From contig PLDC01000020.1 of the NCBI GenBank assembly GCA_003134995.1, positions 86,211 through 150,210 on the forward strand: DNA of 64,000 bases, in the 5' to 3' direction. Below are positions 9,419-19,200 of the stretch, one piece after another. The translations under genes were made by a program, and so were the position numbers. The notes below the pieces were generated by a model, which made no database searches, had not been told where the DNA came from, and saw nothing but the letters and a program-made list of their open reading frames with translations. The DNA is from Acidobacteriaceae bacterium (GTDB lineage: Bacteria; Acidobacteriota; Terriglobia; Terriglobales; Acidobacteriaceae). Positions within the stretch are counted from its first letter, which is position 1, and each line of letters opens with the position of its first letter.

Positions 9419-12400
9419 CTAATGGACGTTCAAATCGAGATAGTGGCCGAAGCTGGAAAGCGCGACCTGATCGTTGCCGGGAATGTAGAAGCCGAACCTG
9501 CCGAGGGTTAGATTGCTTGCCGGCTGGGCCCAGCGGTCGAGAACGACCCAGTTGTCTCCTTGCCTGATCTGGTGAAGGATCTCGTTCGCCGTCACGCGGA
9601 CCTGCAGGGTGTGGAAACTCTTTTTGCCGCCTTTGTTTGCGATCTTGGTCTCGTCGCCCTTTTGGCCGTTCTTTACTACCGTGCGGTAGAAGTTGTTGTC
9701 GTCCATCTGAAAGAGAACGTAGTTGCTCGCGTCGGTGAAGTTGAGCACCCATTGCAAGCGATGACCCTTGGTGAGCATGGCGGAGAAAACAAATGTGCCC
9801 GTCGTCGGCGAGACGCTGTAGGTCACGAAGTCGCCGCCCTTCCGAGTGAGCGAGCCTTTGTCCTGCTTCCAGCCTGCAGGGTCATCCCATTTGGACATGC
9901 CGCTGGGCGCGAGAGATAAATCCAGAGTGCGAGATTGACCTGCGGTGACCTCAACCGTGGAGGAGCGAACGAAGTTGTCCGCTGATTTTGCCGTGAGTGT
10001 GTAAGAGCCCGCAGAAAGAGTCAGCGCGCCGCCACTTATTACCTTTGTCGAAGTCTCGCCTGTTTTGTTGAGCGTGACTTGAGCATCGGCGGGAGTGAAA
10101 GTGATTTTCAACTCTCCGGGAGCGGCTTCCAGCGCGGCTTCTGCAGCGGTCAAAGAGACTGCTTGCCCTACCACGAAATGTTTCTTGACTTGTCGAGGCT
10201 TGAAACGGTCTTTGCGGAGTTCGATGGTGCGATCTCCGGGATTGATCGTCGTCACAGTGAGCGTGCCATCGGATCGCACCGTTCCAACGGGAGTTTGATC
10301 CACGAGAACTGTGGAGCCGGGAATCCCGCCCTGGATGGTCAGGGTAGATGCAACGAGTGTGGGTTGCAGATTGAAAATAACTTTGGCCTGTTCGCCTTTG
10401 CGGATGTGGATCTTTTGCTCAGGAAGATCCTGGAATCCGCTCTTCGAAACGCGAACCACATAGTCCTTGAGTTCGAGATTCGGAAGGCGCAACTGCCCGC
10501 CTTGAGTGGCTTGCGGTTGAAGTTTCCCGTTGAGAAAAACTTTTGCTTTGTCTTGACCGGTGATCACAACCAGGGTGCCCACGTTCTGGCCGGATTCGAG
10601 GAATGTGTTCAGCGTGGGCGTTGCCGCTGCATCGATGTCCAGCTTGTATTCGTCGCTGCCGCGGGTCACGGCGAGTTGATGAGCGCCGGCGGAAATGGAA
10701 GGCAAGTCAAGACCGTCCGCAGGAACGTCGAGCGGAGGCTGGCCGTCGATGGCGACTTTGGCGGCGGGGTCGCTGGAATACACATGCAGGTGGTCGGCCA
10801 TGCCGCTGACAACTACGGCCAACACGCCTTTTGAAACGATAGGGCCTTTGACGATTGGCGCGGCTGCCGCATCCGTTGAGAACGCAAATGATGCTTCTCC
10901 CTTCGGACCGTCGAAAGTCAGCTTATGCTCTCCGTTGGGAATTTGGTCTGTAGACCATTGTCCGTCTTGAAATTCCGCAGGCGGCTGATCATCGAGTGTG
11001 ACTTTACCCGTGCCGGTGTCGGAGGATAGTTTCACGACTGGCAAAGCAGGCGCTGGTGGCGGCGCGACCGGTGCCGCGACTACCGGCGCTGGCGCTTCAG
11101 GAACCTGGACGACTGGTGGTGCTTGATGTTTTCGTGCGAATAGAAAGATGACGACGACCAAAATTATTGCTGCTGCTGAGGCGATGATGATCGTCGTGGA
11201 ACGCTGCGGCTTTGCCGCCGGTGTCTTGAGGGAAGATGGAGCCTTAGCTGCGGGCGCAGTGGCGGGGGGCTTGGCCGCGGAAGTTGCGATCGGCGGCGGT
11301 TGTGGAATGGGCGTTGGCGGAGTTGGCTCTGCTGAAATAGGATCCGCCAGAACCGGTGGCGCGTGCGGAGTGGAAACCGCGCTGGCCGCGGGCGGCGGAG
11401 CCGCGGACACATTACTGGTCGCCTCCAGCGAAGACTGTGGCGCGCTCGCTGGCGGAGTGTTGTAAGTAAGCGTCGCGCTTTCGCTTACAGGCGAGCCGGT
11501 CGCAATTTGTCGGTCAACTTCGAGCAAGCCGAGCCGGTGCAAGAGGCCATTCGCAACGGAGAGCATTTCTCCATCGGTGGAATATTTTTCGGCCACCACG
11601 CGCACGCGTTCGCCCAGAGCCTGTTTCGACGCGGCATCCGCGGCGGCGTCAATTTCATTTTCTATGCGCCGCAGTTCTTCCAGATCTCGGCGGCGGACCT
11701 GGCGGCGCTGCGTCTGTAGATCGCGCTGCACAGTTTCCTGAATTTGAATTAACCGTGGATCGCGCGGATGAACTGACAATCCTTCTTCGATGCGCGCCAG
11801 CGCACCGGCAAGATCGGTGGCAGTTTGCAGCTTACGCGCTTGCGAAACGCATTCTTCGACGAACGTTTCTTTTTTCTGGTCGAGGATCAGAGTTCGAATG
11901 GTCTTGGCCATCGGATGCGCTGGATTCAAATCCAGCGCTTCGCGAGCCAACTTTTCCGCTTCCCGCCAATCGCTTTCTACGATCGCGTGAGCCTGTTCCA
12001 CCAGGCTGTTGGCCAGCACCGCGCGGGCCAGCGAATTGTTTTCATCCAGCTCGTAAGCTTCGCGCAGCAACCTAATCCCTTCGACGGGCTTCTGCTGTGC
12101 GATTAGCTCCTGACCTTCCGTCATGAGGCGGTGGGCTTCCGTTTTGCGCTTGACGCCATCCTGTGCGAGCTTCTCGAGTTCTGTGAACTCGGCATCGTTG
12201 GGGAACTCGGTGGCCGCGGTTTGCAATAAGTCCAGGGCACGGGCGTAGTCGCTCGAATGCAAACAGGTATCGATCTGTTCGACCAGACGCGACTTCGATT
12301 CGATGCGGCCCTGCTGTTCACGCCGCTTTTGCAGGCGCTCGACCTCGAAGGTCAATCCTGGATACTGGCTGTAGATGGTGCGCAAGATTTCCCAGTCGTT

Positions 12401-14287
12401 CAGCGCATCGCTGTAAGCAGCTTGCTCCTCGTGCAAGTGCGCGCGCGCGACGATTGAGTTGACCAGGTCGCGCTTGTCTTGCACCAGGCGAAGCGAGCGC
12501 TCGAAATGCGATTCTCCGGGATGGAGATCGAGCGCCTCGCGCAAAATGTTTACGCGTTTGTCGAGATCCGGTTCACCTTCGACCTGACGATCGATGGACG
12601 CTACGAACGCCGAAAGTTCCTGCCGCTGCTGTTCCTCGATGTCGTACTTGAGAGCCTGAAAGATGGCATTGCCCGGATACTTTGCAAGATAGGTCTGGCA
12701 ACATTCGCTAGCCTTGCGGAAGTTGTGCTCAGTGAGGAGCCGGCGCGCCTCGGCATACGCGGTGTTCATCGCGTCGTGTTCGGAACGGACCTCGTTGTAA
12801 AACGACTGATAATTTGCACCGCTCTCACGACTGATGGAATCCGGTGCGCGACGGTCGAGATCGAGCACTATGCCCAACTTTGCCAGCGCGTTACTGACGT
12901 CGCCCTTGTGCCATGCGTCCATGGCGGCGCGATGAAGTTGCTCTTTCTCCTGACGAAGCTTTTTGTATTCCTGTTCCTGGCGATCGACCTCGGCCAGCAA
13001 TTGAAGCGCGCGAGCTTCCTGCGGCCGGAGTTGCAGAACATTCTGTAACGCCTCGCGAGCGTGCGCGTAGGCGTGATTGTCGATGTGCTGGCGGGCGAGG
13101 CGGTACCAGTTGTCGATCTGGCGTTCGCTGCGCCGGTTTTCAATTCTGCTCTTCAGCGTTAAAGCGGTGGGGTTATCGGGCTCAATTTGCAGAGCTTCCT
13201 GCAACTTCTGCAGTGCCATCGGATCTTCTTCTTCCTCGAAGCGCGCGCGGGCAGCGTCGAGCAACTGAGAAAGAGTCTTTCGCCGGACCGCGCCATCGAG
13301 TTGGCGGCGCAGTGAGCCGATGGAGGTATCCATGTGGCCTTCGGCTTCGAGTTCGCCGAGGATTTCTCCAGCAAACTGAAAATCGCCTTCATCTAAAGCC
13401 CGTGTGACGCGCTGCAATCGCGGACGAGTGCGCTCGGGATCAAAAAACTCGATGGGCTCGTTGCGTTGCGCTTTGGTCAACGTGTCGCCAAATTCGCGCG
13501 CGCTGGCGAATCGATGCCACGATTGTTTTGCCATGGCCTTGTGCAGCACGCGGCTCACGGGCTGGCTGACCGTGGAATTCAGTTCGGCGGCCAGCGGCGG
13601 GATGTGGCGCAGAATCGCCTCGACCACCTCGTCGGCCCGCGCGCGCTGGAACGGATTCCGGCCGGTCATGGCTTCGTAACAGACGACGCTAAGAGAAAAA
13701 ATGTCGGAGGCCGCCGTCAGCGGCTTCAATTCAATCTGCTCGGGAGACATATAGAGCAGAGTGCCCTTTTGCGCGCGAGTCGTGTGGGCGTCGGCCATGT
13801 GGGCGACGCCGAAGTCGATGATCTTCACCGAGTCGTCTTCCATCACGAAGATGTTGCTCGGCTTCAGGTCGCGATGCACCAGTCCGCGCTCATGCGCGGC
13901 CTGCAGGCCGCGGCAGGTCTGGGAAATGATGTCGATGGTGCGCTCGACCGTCAGGCGATGGCTGGCCTTGCGAATGAAATAATCCAGCGTAGTGCCGGGA
14001 AGCAACGGCATCACGAAGTAAGGTTTTTTCTTGCCGTCTTCTTCGAACTCGCCGATGTCGAAGATCTCAACGATGTTGGGATGGCTCATTGAGGCGAGCA
14101 CATCACATTCCTTATAGAACAGTTGAAGCGAAGCGGGATCGGGGATGTCGAGAATGGTCTTGACCGCGACTTCACGGCGCACAACTAGGTCGTAGGCCCG
14201 GTAAACAAGACCCATGCCGCCCTGGCCGAGGATCTGCCTGACCTCGTAGCGGCCTGCCAATTTTCTCGGGGAAGAAGGGTTCTCCAT
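9419..14287 (-). CDS. Very large Ser/Thr protein kinase with TPR, transmembrane and PEGA regions
   Basis: This 1622-residue protein starts with a complete Hanks-type kinase domain (about 10-275). It has a Gly-rich loop GQGGMG, Lys43 in AVK, HRDLKPSN (Asp140, Asn145), DFG at 158-160 and GTLLYMSPEQ. A long TPR-like helical region follows to about 930, then a Pro/Ala-rich linker and one transmembrane helix near 1030-1055. The outer part carries PEGA-type beta domains (for example PGSTVLVDQTPVGTV) and a C-terminal concanavalin/LamG-like domain (about 1450-1622). The kinase is therefore cytoplasmic and the C-terminus extracytoplasmic, a sensor arrangement. It stands 178 nt upstream of the alpha-2-macroglobulin on the same strand. 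Ligand and substrates are unknown. Confidence 0.92.
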   Translation of the reverse strand: MENPSSPRKLAGRYEVRQILGQGGMGLVYRAYDLVVRREVAVKTILDIPDPASLQLFYKECDVLASMSHPNIVEIFDIGEFEEDGKKKPYFVMPLLPGTTLDYFIRKASHRLTVERTIDIISQTCRGLQAAHERGLVHRDLKPSNIFVMEDDSVKIIDFGVAHMADAHTTRAQKGTLLYMSPEQIELKPLTAASDIFSLSVVCYEAMTGRNPFQRARADEVVEAILRHIPPLAAELNSTVSQPVSRVLHKAMAKQSWHRFASAREFGDTLTKAQRNEPIEFFDPERTRPRLQRVTRALDEGDFQFAGEILGELEAEGHMDTSIGSLRRQLDGAVRRKTLSQLLDAARARFEEEEDPMALQKLQEALQIEPDNPTALTLKSRIENRRSERQIDNWYRLARQHIDNHAYAHAREALQNVLQLRPQEARALQLLAEVDRQEQEYKKLRQEKEQLHRAAMDAWHKGDVSNALAKLGIVLDLDRRAPDSISRESGANYQSFYNEVRSEHDAMNTAYAEARRLLTEHNFRKASECCQTYLAKYPGNAIFQALKYDIEEQQRQELSAFVASIDRQVEGEPDLDKRVNILREALDLHPGESHFERSLRLVQDKRDLVNSIVARAHLHEEQAAYSDALNDWEILRTIYSQYPGLTFEVERLQKRREQQGRIESKSRLVEQIDTCLHSSDYARALDLLQTAATEFPNDAEFTELEKLAQDGVKRKTEAHRLMTEGQELIAQQKPVEGIRLLREAYELDENNSLARAVLANSLVEQAHAIVESDWREAEKLAREALDLNPAHPMAKTIRTLILDQKKETFVEECVSQARKLQTATDLAGALARIEEGLSVHPRDPRLIQIQETVQRDLQTQRRQVRRRDLEELRRIENEIDAAADAASKQALGERVRVVAEKYSTDGEMLSVANGLLHRLGLLEVDRQIATGSPVSESATLTYNTPPASAPQSSLEATSNVSAAPPPAASAVSTPHAPPVLADPISAEPTPPTPIPQPPPIATSAAKPPATAPAAKAPSSLKTPAAKPQRSTTIIIASAAAIILVVVIFLFARKHQAPPVVQVPEAPAPVVAAPVAPPPAPALPVVKLSSDTGTGKVTLDDQPPAEFQDGQWSTDQIPNGEHKLTFDGPKGEASFAFSTDAAAAPIVKGPIVSKGVLAVVVSGMADHLHVYSSDPAAKVAIDGQPPLDVPADGLDLPSISAGAHQLAVTRGSDEYKLDIDAAATPTLNTFLESGQNVGTLVVITGQDKAKVFLNGKLQPQATQGGQLRLPNLELKDYVVRVSKSGFQDLPEQKIHIRKGEQAKVIFNLQPTLVASTLTIQGGIPGSTVLVDQTPVGTVRSDGTLTVTTINPGDRTIELRKDRFKPRQVKKHFVVGQAVSLTAAEAALEAAPGELKITFTPADAQVTLNKTGETSTKVISGGALTLSAGSYTLTAKSADNFVRSSTVEVTAGQSRTLDLSLAPSGMSKWDDPAGWKQDKGSLTRKGGDFVTYSVSPTTGTFVFSAMLTKGHRLQWVLNFTDASNYVLFQMDDNNFYRTVVKNGQKGDETKIANKGGKKSFHTLQVRVTANEILHQIRQGDNWVVLDRWAQPASNLTLGRFGFYIPGNDQVALSSFGHYLDLNVH

Positions 14288-14463
14288 GGCGCGCCCTGTG
14301 CGGGCATTAGCATCTTAATCGATTTCTGTGAAAAGTGTACCTGGTGTTCTTCGAGGGCACAGATGCGTGATTTTGCCGCAACACTTCTGGAAATCACGGG
14401 TTAGAGCCTGCAAGAGTCGCGCTTGGTTTTGTGTTACAGCAATCTCACTATCGAGGAAATAAT

Positions 14464-14754
14464 ATGAAGAAATGGCTTGCACTGGCAGCGTTGATGCTGC
14501 CACTTTTTTTAGCCGGTTGTTCGCATCCACACCCGGCATATGTCGAACCGCCCCCGCCGCCTGATTTTCCGGCGATAGCGCAGCAGGGCTATCACGATGG
14601 ATTTGCAGCCGCACGGCACGATGCTGAGCACGGGAAACCGCCAGATATCGAACGCCATCCCAAGTTCCGCCATCCTCCTGTGCCGCCGCCGGCCGGCGAG
14701 GAATACCGCCGCGGCTTCAAGAGAGGTTATGAGATGTTCGTCCATCACGGTTAG
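14464..14754 (+). CDS. Small lipoprotein of unknown function
   Basis: This is a 96-residue protein with a classical lipoprotein signal: MKKWLALAALMLPLFLAGC, lipobox LAGC, Cys19. The start is set by the signal and by GAGGA 7-11 nt upstream. The mature part begins with a Pro-rich segment, then YHDGFAAARHDAEHGK and YRRGFKRGYE, two copies of a Gly-x3-Gly/Asp amphipathic pattern seen in small exported lipoproteins. It is convergent with the sugar dehydrogenase, and a shared hairpin terminator separates them. Function unknown. Confidence 0.75.
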   Translation: MKKWLALAALMLPLFLAGCSHPHPAYVEPPPPPDFPAIAQQGYHDGFAAARHDAEHGKPPDIERHPKFRHPPVPPPAGEEYRRGFKRGYEMFVHHG

Positions 14755-14800
14755 CAGCGGCCACCGAAGCAACAGAATTGCAGAAGAAGTTGGACGGACC

Positions 14801-14843
14801 GCGAAATGGCCTGCGATGTGCACGACACACGCAGGCCATTCGC
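14801..14843. terminator. Bidirectional terminator between two convergent genes
   Basis: Arms at 14801-14815 and 14830-14843 (GCGAAATGGCCTGCG against CGCAGGCCATTCGC, one bulged base) form a strong stem with a 14-nt loop. It lies between the stop codons of the small lipoprotein (plus) and the sugar dehydrogenase (minus). There is no long T-run on either side. Confidence 0.6.
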
Positions 14844-14853
14844 CTTCTCCGAC

Positions 14854-16512
14854 TTACTTGCCCGTGTAGCTGACTCTCCAAATCGAACCTGATCCATCGT
14901 CGCTAACCAGCAGAGAGCCATCCGAGGCCACGGCCACGCCCACCGGACGTCCCCACACGTTGCCATCGGGCAGCACGAAGCCGGTGAGAAAATCTTCATA
15001 CTCGCCACTGGCGTCAGCTTTCTGATGCAGCGGCACACGAATCACTTCGTAACCGACGCGCACCGCTTTATTCCACGAGCCATGCTGAGACGAAAAAATG
15101 TCTCCCTTATATTCAGCAGGGAATTGCTCTCCCTCGTAGAAGGTAAGCTCGAGCGACGCGTTGTGCGGTTGCAATAACACGTCGGGCACGATTGCTTTAT
15201 CTTTCAACTCCGGATGCTTGCCCTTATGCCGCGGATCCTGATGACCGCCGATGTACCACCACGGCCACCCGTAGAACCCACCTTCCTGCACGTGCGTGAT
15301 GTAATCTGGAACCAGATTGTCGCCCAGCGCATCGCGCTCATTCACTGAACACCACAGTTCTCCGGTCTGCGGATTAATCGCGAGCCCTCCACCGGCATTA
15401 CGAATACCGTAGGCATAAACGCTCAACACGCAGTTCGAGGGATCGCACTGCAGAATGTCGGCGCGATTCTTTTCGTCGGGATGAGTGTCGGGATCATTCA
15501 CATTCGATCCCGAACCGACGGCGACGAAAAGCTTCTTGCCATCTTGCGAGAATGCGAGCGCGCGCGTCCAGTGGCCGCCAGTGTTCGGAAGATCGGCGAT
15601 ATGTTCTGCGGGACCGGTCGCTTTCAAATCTCCTTTGTGATACGCGAAACGAACCAACTTGCCGGTGTTCCCAACATAGAGCCATTGCGGGTCAGGCCCG
15701 GGAGGATAGAAGGCCAGGCCATAAGGATGCTTCAGCCCAGTCGCAAAAACGGCTGAGAGTTCAGGCTTGCCGTCGGCAGTCAGTCCGCGAAATACGCGAA
15801 TGCGTCCGGCGTCGCTCTCGGTGAGAAAAATGTCGCCGTTCGGCGCCGTCATCAAAGTGCGCGGATTGTCCAGGCCCGTCGCATACATCTCCACCTTGAA
15901 TCCAGCGAGCGCGATTGGCCACACGTTCTCAGGGCGCGCGACCAGTTCCGGTCCCTTGTTCGCCGAAGGCGTAGCGTAGGGCTCGGGAAGATCGTTCGCC
16001 GTAATTTTTCGAACGGTTCCGGGCTTCTCGTATCGGAAGTCGGTGAATGGTGGCTTCGGCGGCGGCGCTTTTATCGTCGATCCGCCTGCGTCCGCGGGAA
16101 GAGCGCTGGCTACGTGTCCGGTCTGCGGCAGCCCCAACGACTTTACGTAACTGACAATTTGCCAGCGCTGTTTTTCAGGCAACTGCGCCCACGAGGGCAT
16201 GCCGTTATCTTTATCGCCCTTGGTGATGAACCAGAAAACTTCGCCAGGCGTGGTGGTCTCAAGCTTGCCATCTACCAGGGAAGGAACGTTGCCGGAGCCT
16301 TCTCCGGATTTGCCGTGACACGAGAGGCAATTGCGAGCGTAGAGCTGCGTGCCCGCGGCGATTGCAGCGGGTTGGCCCTCGTATGGATTTTTCATCTGCT
16401 GCGCCGAATCGGGCGCATTGTGAAACTTCGTGTCGTCAGCCGCGAGCAGTAGAGCTCCGGATAGCATAGAGGAGATAAAGATCAGTGTGGACGACCTCGC
16501 AAATGAGCGCAT
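14854..16512 (-). CDS. Cytochrome c / PQQ-type sugar (sorbosone-like) dehydrogenase
   Basis: This 552-residue exported protein has a signal peptide over residues 1-24. A single-heme cytochrome c domain at about 48-125 carries CLSCH (Cys62, Cys65, His66) and a candidate axial Met in NGMPSW. A linker leads to a six-bladed beta-propeller of the soluble PQQ glucose dehydrogenase / L-sorbosone dehydrogenase type (about 200-552; TGLDNPRTLMTAPNGDIFL, HPYGLAFYP). Known relatives oxidise sugars in the periplasm and pass electrons to the fused heme. The fusion is common in Acidobacteria. Substrate unknown, and no PQQ biosynthesis genes are in the window. Confidence 0.85.
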   Translation of the reverse strand: MRSFARSSTLIFISSMLSGALLLAADDTKFHNAPDSAQQMKNPYEGQPAAIAAGTQLYARNCLSCHGKSGEGSGNVPSLVDGKLETTTPGEVFWFITKGDKDNGMPSWAQLPEKQRWQIVSYVKSLGLPQTGHVASALPADAGGSTIKAPPPKPPFTDFRYEKPGTVRKITANDLPEPYATPSANKGPELVARPENVWPIALAGFKVEMYATGLDNPRTLMTAPNGDIFLTESDAGRIRVFRGLTADGKPELSAVFATGLKHPYGLAFYPPGPDPQWLYVGNTGKLVRFAYHKGDLKATGPAEHIADLPNTGGHWTRALAFSQDGKKLFVAVGSGSNVNDPDTHPDEKNRADILQCDPSNCVLSVYAYGIRNAGGGLAINPQTGELWCSVNERDALGDNLVPDYITHVQEGGFYGWPWWYIGGHQDPRHKGKHPELKDKAIVPDVLLQPHNASLELTFYEGEQFPAEYKGDIFSSQHGSWNKAVRVGYEVIRVPLHQKADASGEYEDFLTGFVLPDGNVWGRPVGVAVASDGSLLVSDDGSGSIWRVSYTGK

Positions 16513-16681
16513 GAAATCCTCGCAATGACGTCTTCGATCCTGGATCGTACCTCAGGGTATTGATGCAACGGTACTGGAGAAGGAATTAAGTTTTTGCCAC
16601 GACCGGTGCGGCGGCACAGAAAAAAAGCAAACCGCGCTAGTGAAGGCAGCTCGCTGAATATGCCACAAGGTAATCACCCAC

Positions 16682-18415
16682 TCAGACCAGCTTCACGTTC
16701 CGTTCGATCGTCTTAATCACTTTGTCCATCTTTCCGCTCCATACCTGCTTGGCCATGCTAAGAGTGAAGCCCTTGACCGTATGGAAAGGAACGTGTGACG
16801 GGAGCGAAAGCGCGAACGGATCGACTACCGCATCGACCACAACCGGGCCACCCTTGTAAGCAAGCGCTTCAGCCAGTCCTTCCCGCACATCTCCGGGATC
16901 TTCGAGGCGGATGCCCTTCGCGCCCATCGCTTCGGCAACCTTGGCGAAATCGGGGTTCTGGAACTCCACGCCGAAGGGAACGATGCCTGCCTCTTGCATC
17001 TCAATATTGACGAAGTCGAGGGAAGCGTTGTTCAGGATGATCTGAACCACCGGAGTCTTCCGTTGCACTTGGGTCAAAAGGTCGCCCAGCCCGAGCATGG
17101 TGAAGCCTCCGTCACCGGAGAGCGCGATGGTTTGCCGCCCTGGGTATGCCAACTGCGCGCCGAACGCGTTGGGCGCAGCGTTAGCCATGGAGGCCCATGA
17201 AAACGAGCCGAAAAGCCTGCGATTCTTGCCTCCCGTGATGTGCCTCGCCAGCCATATGCACGCGGTGCCGGTGTCGGCGAAAAACATCGCATCGTCGGAA
17301 GCGAGATCACTTAGCGTCGCAGCCAAGAACTCCGGACGTATGGGCTTGATTTCAGGTCCTTTCTCAACATAGTGCTGCAGAAGTTCGTGGAAAGAGTTCG
17401 TGTCCGCGACCTGTTTCTTGAGAAACCTATCGTCCGACTTGTCACTTACGCTCTTCAACAATGCCGCGACCGTGGCCTTGATGTCTCCCACAAGTCCAAG
17501 ATCAACGGGTGTCCGGCGGCCGATGTGTTTGGGGTCTTTATCGATCTGGATTTTCTTCACTTTATGTCCGGGCAGAAATTCTGTGAAGGGAAAGTCGGTG
17601 CCCAGCAAGAGTAGAAGGTCGGCCTCGTTAATTGCATCGTAAGCTCCGCCGTAACCGAGTAGACCGGTCATGCCAACGGCATTTGGATTGTCGTGCTCCA
17701 ACCATTGCTTGCCGCGGAACGTATAGCCAACGGGCGCTTTCAATCTACGCGCCAGTTCGAGCACTTCATCCCGGGCATCCCTGCAACCGTCTCCACCGAA
17801 GATCGCTATCTTTTTCGCTTCGTCGATCATCTTCACAAGGCGATTCATATCTGCATTAGAAGGGCACAGGATCGGTGGTGCGGGGATTGTGATCTCGGCC
17901 GAGCGGTCAGCGGCATCGGCGGCCGCCACATCGCCCGGAATCGAAATTACCGTAGGTCCTTTTTCCAGCACGGCCGTAAGAATCGCAGTAGTGATGATCG
18001 AATGCGCCTGTTCAGGATTGACGAGCCGCCCCGTGTAGAGAGATGCGGTTTCGAAGAATTTGTAAGGATTCAGTTCTTCGAGGGCCTCCGTGTCGATGAG
18101 TTTTGTTTCCACATCGCCGGCGATGGCGATGATCGGTGCACCCTCCTTGCGCGCGTCCATCAGTCCGTTGAACAAATGGACGACACCGGGGCCAGCCGTT
18201 CCGCACACAACCACCGGGTTGCCCGTAAAGTAGGCTTCTGCGACGGCGGCAAAAACGCCATACTCTTCGTGGCGGACGTGAATGAACTCGATCTTCCCAT
18301 TGCGGCGCAGCCCGTCGATTACGGGATTTAGAGCGTCGCCCACAATGCCGTAGCAGCGCTTGACTCCGGCATTCGCCAGCATTTCCCACAAGATGTCAGC
18401 CACTTTTTTCGACAT
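16682..18415 (-). CDS. poxB: Thiamine-diphosphate-dependent pyruvate oxidase / pyruvate:quinone oxidoreductase
   Basis: This 577-residue protein matches the length of E. coli PoxB (about 572). The N-terminal TPP domain has the catalytic Glu in HVRHEEYG and the GTAGPGVVHL loop. A central FAD/DHS-like domain follows (about 190-330). The C-terminal TPP domain has the metal/diphosphate motif GDGGFTMLG...NN (about 433-463). It would decarboxylate pyruvate to acetate and feed electrons to quinone. A related acetolactate synthase or glyoxylate carboligase is less likely because the first residues (KKVADILWEMLANAGVKRCY) match the PoxB type. It precedes nothing obvious in an operon; the formate dehydrogenase genes lie upstream on the same strand. 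Confidence 0.85.
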   Translation of the reverse strand: MSKKVADILWEMLANAGVKRCYGIVGDALNPVIDGLRRNGKIEFIHVRHEEYGVFAAVAEAYFTGNPVVVCGTAGPGVVHLFNGLMDARKEGAPIIAIAGDVETKLIDTEALEELNPYKFFETASLYTGRLVNPEQAHSIITTAILTAVLEKGPTVISIPGDVAAADAADRSAEITIPAPPILCPSNADMNRLVKMIDEAKKIAIFGGDGCRDARDEVLELARRLKAPVGYTFRGKQWLEHDNPNAVGMTGLLGYGGAYDAINEADLLLLLGTDFPFTEFLPGHKVKKIQIDKDPKHIGRRTPVDLGLVGDIKATVAALLKSVSDKSDDRFLKKQVADTNSFHELLQHYVEKGPEIKPIRPEFLAATLSDLASDDAMFFADTGTACIWLARHITGGKNRRLFGSFSWASMANAAPNAFGAQLAYPGRQTIALSGDGGFTMLGLGDLLTQVQRKTPVVQIILNNASLDFVNIEMQEAGIVPFGVEFQNPDFAKVAEAMGAKGIRLEDPGDVREGLAEALAYKGGPVVVDAVVDPFALSLPSHVPFHTVKGFTLSMAKQVWSGKMDKVIKTIERNVKLV

Positions 18416-18513
18416 AGGGGCTCCCGTCCAGGCTGGAATTCCGATTTCGGAGTTCAGTGAATATGTTCGGCGACTATGCTAGATGAGAGTGACGGGTGTG
18501 CGGTTGCAATCGT

Positions 18514-19200
18514 TTATTTTTTCGTGGAAGTGTCTCCCGTCACCTGCTCGTACCAAAGACGGTGATGAGTCTTAGCCCAGGCCGTGGAAACTTCTCCTCG
18601 AATGATGGAGGTGAAACCGCCGCGCACCATAGCTGTGCCCATGTAAACGTGAATGATGAAGCCGCCGATGGTCGCAAGTGCTGCGGCCACGTGTATGGTC
18701 ACCGCGAGATAACGCAGCCAGTGCAGGCTCCACGGAATCGACTCGACAAACCACAGGCCAATCCCAGAAATCAGCAGCAGAATGATTCCGTAGAGCATCA
18801 GCCAGAAAAATATTTTCTGGCCGTGGTTGAAGCGGCCGATGGGCGGCAGCTTCTCGTCCTCATTCTTGATGTAGTACTCCACATCCTTGGACCACTGCTT
18901 GTCCGCTTCCGTGGTGCGCATGTCGCGGTGCCACATGTCATACATCAGAAAAACCGAGACCGTGAAAGCCAAGCCGAACCATGGATGCCAAAAGCGAGCT
19001 GTTGGTCCGCCACCGACAATGGCGGCCAGCCAATACATGTAAGGCGACCAGAATGCCAGACCGGTGATTAAGCAATAGAGATAAGTGAGCGCGGCGAACC
19101 AGTGGTTCAAGCGCTCGTTAAGGGTATAGCGGGTAATGATCCCTTCGGGATGGACGGTGCCGGCGGGTTCACGGGGCGAGATTACGCGCGAAGCGGTCAT
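18514..19200 (-). CDS. fdoI: Formate dehydrogenase gamma subunit (cytochrome b556)
   Basis: A 228-residue integral membrane protein with four hydrophobic helices and His residues in helices (LNHWFAALTYLYC, LAVTIHVAAALATIGGFIIH) that fit di-heme b ligation and quinone reduction as in FdnI/FdoI. Its ATG overlaps the fdoH stop by 4 nt, indicating translational coupling. It carries electrons from the FdoH iron-sulfur chain to the quinone pool, anchoring a periplasm-facing enzyme. Last gene of the fdo operon. Confidence 0.9.
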   Translation of the reverse strand: MTASRVISPREPAGTVHPEGIITRYTLNERLNHWFAALTYLYCLITGLAFWSPYMYWLAAIVGGGPTARFWHPWFGLAFTVSVFLMYDMWHRDMRTTEADKQWSKDVEYYIKNEDEKLPPIGRFNHGQKIFFWLMLYGIILLLISGIGLWFVESIPWSLHWLRYLAVTIHVAAALATIGGFIIHVYMGTAMVRGGFTSIIRGEVSTAWAKTHHRLWYEQVTGDTSTKK

